The position numbers and the translations under genes are program-made. The notes beneath the pieces were generated by a model that did no database searches, was not told the origin of the DNA, and saw only the letters and a program-made list of their open reading frames with translations. From Phoenix dactylifera (taxonomy: Eukaryota; Streptophyta; Magnoliopsida; Arecales; Arecaceae), in assembly GCF_009389715.1 (NCBI RefSeq), contig NW_024067681.1, positions 1,074,001 through 1,138,000 on the forward strand: a stretch of 64,000 nucleotides of DNA, written 5' to 3'. This document shows positions 58,193 to 64,000 of this stretch, in pieces (position 1 is the stretch's first letter; the number at the start of each line of letters is the position of its first letter).

Positions 58193-59730
58193 TGTCACGC
58201 CTCCGGCTCGAGATTGCAAGCCGAGGGTCTCCACCAACCGCCGTACACCCATAGAAAACTCTCCTCACGAGCATGCAAGACATCTTAACCAAATCTCAAA
58301 AATGTAACTACAATAATTCAGCTGAAATAAATGCAATCTTATTCCATTGACTAACTCGAGTCATAAAGTCTCACAGTTCTAAATACGCAGTAGAACAATA
58401 AAGATAAAACATCAATTTAAATAAACCCTAATTCAAGATAACTTGTACCACAGTTCTTTTAGTCGCTCTCTCATTTTGAAATCCCAATAGACTAGTTCTC
58501 GGAATCTGTAAAACAACAAGAAAAATATTATTCCAATTCATCTATCTATTTTTCATTCGAATCATCATCTCGTAAAATTCATAAATCACATATAAATTCA
58601 TTAACAATTTATTCGATGCAAAAATAATATTATATAAATGAAGAGTCTAGAGAAGGCTGTTCATTACTTACATTGAACGCGATCTACAACAAATCCAATT
58701 AATCTCGCAAATCCCTCGCAGAACCTAATATCCAAAAATCATATTTTTCTTTTAAAATTCATCACAATATATATAAAACTTAAATTTTAACATTCTCCCA
58801 GGGCCAACTCTGCAGAAGTGTCTAGCACCCCGGGTTCGGATTCGGATTCAAGTTCATACCCGTAAACCACCCTCTTCCTTTTATTTTATTATTATTATTA
58901 TTATTTTCTTTCTTTCTTTCTTTTCTTTTTCTTTTCTTTTCTTTTTTTTTCTTTTCTCCTCTTCTTCTCCAGAAGCTTCTCCCGACTTCTTCTCCTTCCC
59001 CCTTTTCTTTCTTCTTCCTTCTTCTCTTTCTCCCACGAATGGAGGTCGGCGAGCTTGAAAGAGGTCAAGTCGAGGCCAGTGGCGCCCGCGGCGGCCGGCT
59101 CTCTCCTTCTTCCCGCGGAGGAGGTATGCGCACGGGAGAAGAGGAAAAGCCCGCGACGATCAACTTTCTCCTTCTTCTCTCTCTTCTTCTTTCTTTCTTC
59201 TTCCACTATTCCTTCCCTGTTTTCACTGAACAGAGAAGAGGAACAAGGGACGGGGGTGCTCTTCGGTCCTCAAGGTGGCCACCACTGAGGGCCGGCGGCG
59301 CCTGTGGTTGAAGGCATGCCGACTGCCACGGGTGCCTCCCCCTCCTTTTTCTTCTCTGTTCTTCTTCTTCTTCTTTTATTTTATCAAATGGTATAACAAA
59401 GAGGTGAGGCTAGGAATCCTTACCACAGCTCCGACGAAGATCCGACGGCTTCCTTCCAGCGGCGAACAGAGGAAAAAGACCACCCGGAAAAGAAATCTGG
59501 CTTCGACGGCTCCTTCTCTCTCTCTCTCTCTCTCTCGGGCGGCTGCACGTTGGGGTCTGGTGGCCTTTTCTTCTGGTGGTCTCAAAGGGGAGGATGAAGC
59601 CCTAAAAACAGGGGAGTCGGCTTCTTCGGGATGGCTCCCCCCTCATCACGCGCCCTCACGTGCGACGCACATGAGGCCAAAATTGGGGCTGGGTCGGTCA
59701 AAGGACCGGGCCCAGTTTTAGGGTCTCGCA
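58193..59730. mobile_element. Solo LTR, 1538 bp
   Basis: It begins TGTCACGCC and ends TCTCGCA, so it has TG...CA ends, and the five bases GCATA flank both sides. The interior has no retrotransposon protein. It contains an ATT microsatellite at 58885-58905, a CT-rich block to about 59035 and another at 59513-59538. A second, more decayed relative seems to lie at 35930-36850. Open frames here are low-complexity composition. The single LTR with a target duplication is the normal product of LTR-LTR recombination. Confidence 0.78.
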
Positions 59731-59735
59731 GCATA

Positions 59736-59925
59736 TATATATATCGAGAGGCGAATAGAGTTGAGGACTGGATTGCCTCCTATACTGTCCAGCATTCTAG
59801 AAAGATTTTTTGGACTCGACATTCTTCCATTCCTCCTCTACTGATTTTTTTTTTTTTTTTTTTGACTCTATTAGCTATGCTCATACGAGATTAGTGTAAA
59901 TGGCCAGTGTAAATAAAAAAAATAA
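59736..59925 (+). mobile_element. LINE 3' end fragment, plus strand
   Basis: The + strand reads YREANRVEDWIASYTVQHS, the same patch as FREANSVADWVAFFAAHHT in the LINE at 56740-57262. It is followed by a T-run at 59847-59863 and an A-rich tail near 59915. It starts right at the solo LTR's target duplication, so the LTR may have inserted into or beside this LINE. Confidence 0.65.
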
Positions 59926-62900
59926 AAAGGCAAAATTGACAAGGAAAGCCAAGTGGAATAAGCTTCTTGTCATAGAATTAGACAAGCACGCTGAACGAGA
60001 CCTATAAATTTTTATGTTTATTAAATTCTATTTTTTAAAATTTTATTATATGTTTACAATTTTATTAAAAAAATTATTTTATAATTTTAGGATAAGATTA
60101 ACTGATATTTTTATTCTTTAATGATTTGATGATGGTCCTAGTGGATGCTTTTTCCTGTCTAACTTCAATATAAGTTAGCTTTGCTTCATTCAGCCTAAAA
60201 CATTCGTCTTTCGTCAATCTAATTTAGTCCAGTTATAGCTTTATTTGACTCTTTCTAGTTTGTTGTTTGTTGGTCGCAACTCGATCGAAGAGGTTGGATT
60301 TATATTCTATAATTTAAATATTTTATTTTTTCTTTCTATTATATCTTACAGGCTTATACTTTCATTCTAATTCCTTTTCTTGCTCATATTTTCTGATTAA
60401 AATTTTCAAATTTATCCCTTAGCTAGTATTGCCTTTTTTAATATTTCTAGTGCTTATCATATCAACTAATAGATATTTTAATTCATTCTATATTTTTTAT
60501 TAAATTAGTTTACTAATAAGTAATTAATTTAGAGTACTCTTTAATAAATTTTTATTTTGTATCTTTGGTTTTTATTGGTATTTTTTTTATCTTAGTCTAT
60601 TTTAAAATAATTAAAATTAAGTGTTTAATTTATTATCTATTTTATGATTTTTTTAATTTACTATATTGGCTTGTGTCTTTATGACTTCACTTTGAAGGTT
60701 CCTTTTATTTTGGAATTATATTTTCTTTTATTCTATTTTAACTTATTATCTTATATTTTTATTTATCATATCATCTAATAAAATCTATAACTAATAAATT
60801 ATATCATTTCATTTTAAAATCATGGAAACAAATAAATAAAAAACTTAAGAATTGGGCACAAATGTGTAAAGAAAGGGCATATAAAAAAACAAATATAGGT
60901 TCCATTTTTTTAAATTTTTTACTCAAATATTTTTTATTATATTTTCTCAATTCATTTGCAACATGATTTTGATTTTGTTTATTTACTTATTTATTCTCAT
61001 AAAATGGTGGTAAGAAAATAACAGATAAAAATGATTTTCTTATAATTTTGTAAAACAAAATATTTTTATTATATTTTTAAATATGATTATAGTTAGTATT
61101 TTTTGTTTGTTCTTATTTTCAAACATAATTTTTAGTGCCTTTTCTTACATGTTTGTAACCAGTTTTCTTTATTTTTATTTTATTGGATGACATGATTTTA
61201 TTTTTAATTGTTTTTTGGTATGCTTGTAATTAAGTAAAATCTTTTGGCATCTAAAATAGCTATTTTAGTTTTATTCTCTTATTTGTATGAGCCAATATTG
61301 TATAAGTGATATAAAAAAATGGAAGGATATTTTCAGCATGAAAAAAACAATATATAGAATTTGCAACAAATATATCTAGATATCAAAACTCATATTTCAG
61401 AATAATAGAAATTAGAGTTTCAAATATGCTATGCATGTGGTACAGCCATATTTAATGTGGTCTTGCTTAGTAGACTCCAAGATATATATTCTTTTAGCCT
61501 TGATTTAGAACTTGCCATGGATGATGCATGTTGGAGTCTACCTTTTCTTGCCTCCTCTTTTGTCTTAAGTTGTGTCTAGTAAAAGTTTAGCCAAATGCCA
61601 TCCGCAAATGGGACATAGACTTGGAATAGGCTATGCCCGATGAATCATTTTACACCAATATTTTGGCCCTAAACTATTTTATCCATCATTTAATAGTCTT
61701 AAGCATATTCCACCCTTTTAGATTGTATCCTTCCAATCTAATTTCTATTGTTAATTATACTTAAAAATATTATAATATGACAATAATTATTATACATACA
61801 ATATAATAGCTTATACATTTTTACATGTATAAAATATTTTTTTAATAATAAAATAAATATTATTAGATTGTTGTATTACAATATGATATGTAATAACTTT
61901 ATATAGCTTCACATGCTATAATATTCATAATATTATTATATTACAAAATTTTGATAAAACATTATCTTTAAATAAAACTAATATTAATACATTAATATAT
62001 AAATAATGTCATCATAAATATTACACTATATGAGATCATATTATTATATCATCTTGTAAAATTATATTATTACATAATATTTTATTAGCACGAAGATATT
62101 GCTATAAGATATTTATATTCTGCGACAATATTAATATTTATGTCAATGATAATAATCCTTCAATATCAATATTGTAACATAATATCATAATATCATTAAC
62201 AATATATGATCTGTAATATATATTATTATTCTTCAATATTGGTATTATATTTAAAATATTAATATTATCATATAAATATACTAAAATAGGCCAAAGGTAG
62301 TCTTGTCATTTAAATGAACAATTTACTCTAGTGCATCATAAATATTTTGGCATAGGTATGCTACTTGGCATAGGTTTCCTTATTCCTATTTTTCTTATGC
62401 TGCTACTTTGATGTTGTAGGTCATTTTCTTTAGCACCTTGAGGAAAACTACATAGTCTGAGATGTGTATTGGACCATGGCCTTCTCATCATAGATAGAGT
62501 AGATACAAGATGGGAGGCCTAAGTCCGAGACATATGCTCGATTTCGAGGTTTTTATTTGTTATACTTTTGTAATAGGAGTAGATGATGCAGATATTTATA
62601 ATAGAATCCACCTAGCATGTCATTTTATTAATAACACTTTCTGTGGCCTCCAAATGTCAACTTATAGAGAAACTTATAAAGAAGTATTGAACTATGAGCA
62701 TGTTTTTGTTTGACCTGCAACAGAATATTGCAGTTAACTATTCCCATCTTCAATAGCAGTCTATGCCTACGTCTACAAGGATATGTTTAATGCAAGATTC
62801 CACTTAATGAGCTGCCAATTCTTTGTTAAACAAAAGAGCTGTCCTTGACCATTACTACCAAATCCCATTTAACAAAAGCCATTTGGCAATTAAAAAGTAC

Positions 62901-63145
62901 TACCTATTGGGGCTCAGACCAGCACATGAGTAGAGCACGCCAAGAAAAGAGTGAATCGTGCTTTTAACTTAGCGAGTTAAAAAGGCTCCCATTCTGATGC
63001 AGGCGGCAAAGATAAGACACACATTACATTCTACCTCATTCTGATGGATTTTTGATAGCTCGGGACATCTGAAGCTTCCTCTCTGTTCAGGCAGCCTCTT
63101 AGATAGTGTTCTTCACCTAGGAGCCCTATCTTTGAGTTTCCTTAA
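59926..63145. other. AT-rich intergenic DNA, no gene seen
   Basis: Very AT-rich with many short TAATAT and TTATTT motifs, especially 61740-62290. There is no recognisable exon, RNA gene or element end. A short open stretch at 62510-62713 has no known domain. Confidence 0.55.
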
Positions 63146-63606
63146 GGTCAATTTCGACGAATCTGTTGTGAATGGAGGCAGGAGAGGAGGTGCAGAATTT
63201 GTCATTCGCGATTCGTACTTCAGAGTGGTGGCAGCGGACGTCTGCTAGTTATTTGACATTTCGATCCTTGGAACGAAGTTGAGGGCTGCCTAGGCAGGCC
63301 TTCGACATGCGAGACGAGTACTACAGGCCAGTTCGATTATCTTGAAGGGTGACTCGGCCACAGTGATTATGTGGATTTAGGAGGGTCCGAGATATGCAAG
63401 TTTGGATCACCCTTTGCTACGGAACATCTGGACGATGATGAGAGATGTAGAGGCTTTTTAGGCCAAGCATATATTCCGGGAGTACCCTATGGTTAGAGGA
63501 GGGGAAGTTGTCTTGAGCACTTCGTGAGATTGTCTTTTTCTGATTTTATTGGATGTGTTCGTACATGTATTGTATGATTGATGTGTTAAAAAAAAAAAAA
63601 AAAAAG
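63146..63606 (+). mobile_element. 5'-truncated LINE 3' end with poly-A, plus strand
   Basis: The + strand encodes KVNFDESVVNGG, AEFVIRDSYFRVVAA, RRVLQASSIILKGDSATVIMWI and AKHIFREYPMV, with several stops, then a 3' UTR (gattttattggatgtgttcg) and an A-run at 63588-63605. It gives the 3' end sequence of the LINE family seen at 39388 and 54584 in the opposite orientation. Confidence 0.8.
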
Positions 63607-63639
63607 CTCGCATGATTACAAAAGCCTCCGCCATGCCAG

Positions 63640-64000
63640 CCCGCACATAGCTTTTTCTTTAAAACCGCTGATTAGATTCTATTAATTGGAGCTCCACTTA
63701 TTGGACGGTCCTGATCTAAGGTATAACTGGCAGTTAGCGGTCAAATTAAGATCAGACGGTTAAGAAAACAGGGAGCCGTCAGGAACGGGCAAAAGGCGAA
63801 ACTTAGGAAAGGGAACCGAACGGGAAACCGACCTCGGTAAAAGTTAAAACCCTTTCGCTTCGCTTTCCATTTCCGCGGCCTCCGTCGTGGCCGATACGTT
63901 CAAACGCCCCGTAAACCCTTGGGGGTGGTTCCAAACTCCGAGACGGACTTTGGATTTGCGAGGATTCGGATCGGAATCAGGGAAAGGAGTGGAGAAATCC
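63640..64000 (+). promoter_or_regulatory. Possible promoter and 5' leader of a gene beyond the right edge
   Basis: The base composition changes from AT-rich to GC-rich with CG dinucleotides (ttccgcggcctccgtcgtgg, gatacgttcaaacgcccc). Motifs such as cttcgcttcgctttcc and aaacccttggg are common in plant leaders. No start codon with a convincing frame is seen before the end. Confidence 0.35.

Noticed and set aside
59275..59721. 148-codon + strand frame
   Set aside because: It is inside the solo LTR and low complexity (Phe runs, Ser/Leu repeats).
61740..62290. Matrix-attachment region or origin suggested by extreme AT content
   Set aside because: Only base composition supports it and no specific motif pattern was found.

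Overview
This is plant nuclear DNA. It has intron-rich genes with GT-AG splice sites, plant-specific families (MLO, PIN-LIKES, P-class PPR) and LTR/LINE retrotransposon debris between and inside genes. The GC-rich intronless PPR gene, long TE-filled introns and Tat-type Ty3/gypsy element suggest a monocot. A palm fits the general style, but nothing here proves it.

Layout. (1) 1-8469, + strand: the 3' half of a DIS3/RRP44 exosome ribonuclease gene, ten exons, with its 5' half outside the window. (2) 8.5-14.2 kb: decayed repeats, a 501-bp TIR element, and a fragmentary minus-strand copy of a PIN-LIKES gene. (3) 14210-26902: a complete-ended Tat-type Ty3/gypsy retrotransposon with near-identical LTRs, a 5-bp target duplication, a 1496-codon gag-pol reading frame, a broken integrase, internal tandem repeats, and a spliced antisense gene with its own candidate TATA box. 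(4) 27.1-27.7 kb: relic of a second gypsy element. (5) 30238-32581, minus strand: an intact ten-exon PIN-LIKES (PILS) auxin-transport gene. (6) 34.3-42.4 kb: TE-derived DNA, a broken F-box/DUF295 gene and a LINE tail. (7) 42939-52009, + strand: an intact 14-exon MLO gene, whose second intron holds a 485-bp TRIM, followed 116 bp after the stop by a complete 211-bp miniature LTR element. (8) 55092-56510: a PPR gene between LINE fragments. (9) 58193-59730: a solo LTR, then AT-rich DNA, another LINE tail, and a GC-rich stretch at the right edge that may be the start of another gene.

The host genes are unrelated in function (RNA turnover, intracellular auxin transport, MLO membrane protein, organelle RNA processing) and form no pathway. 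The theme of the window is transposon biology: LTR elements of four size classes (12.7 kb, a 1.5-kb solo LTR, 485 bp, 211 bp), each with readable ends and 5-bp target duplications, plus exon and gene duplication remnants. All exon joins were checked by hand for splice sites and reading-frame phase; none was checked against transcripts.
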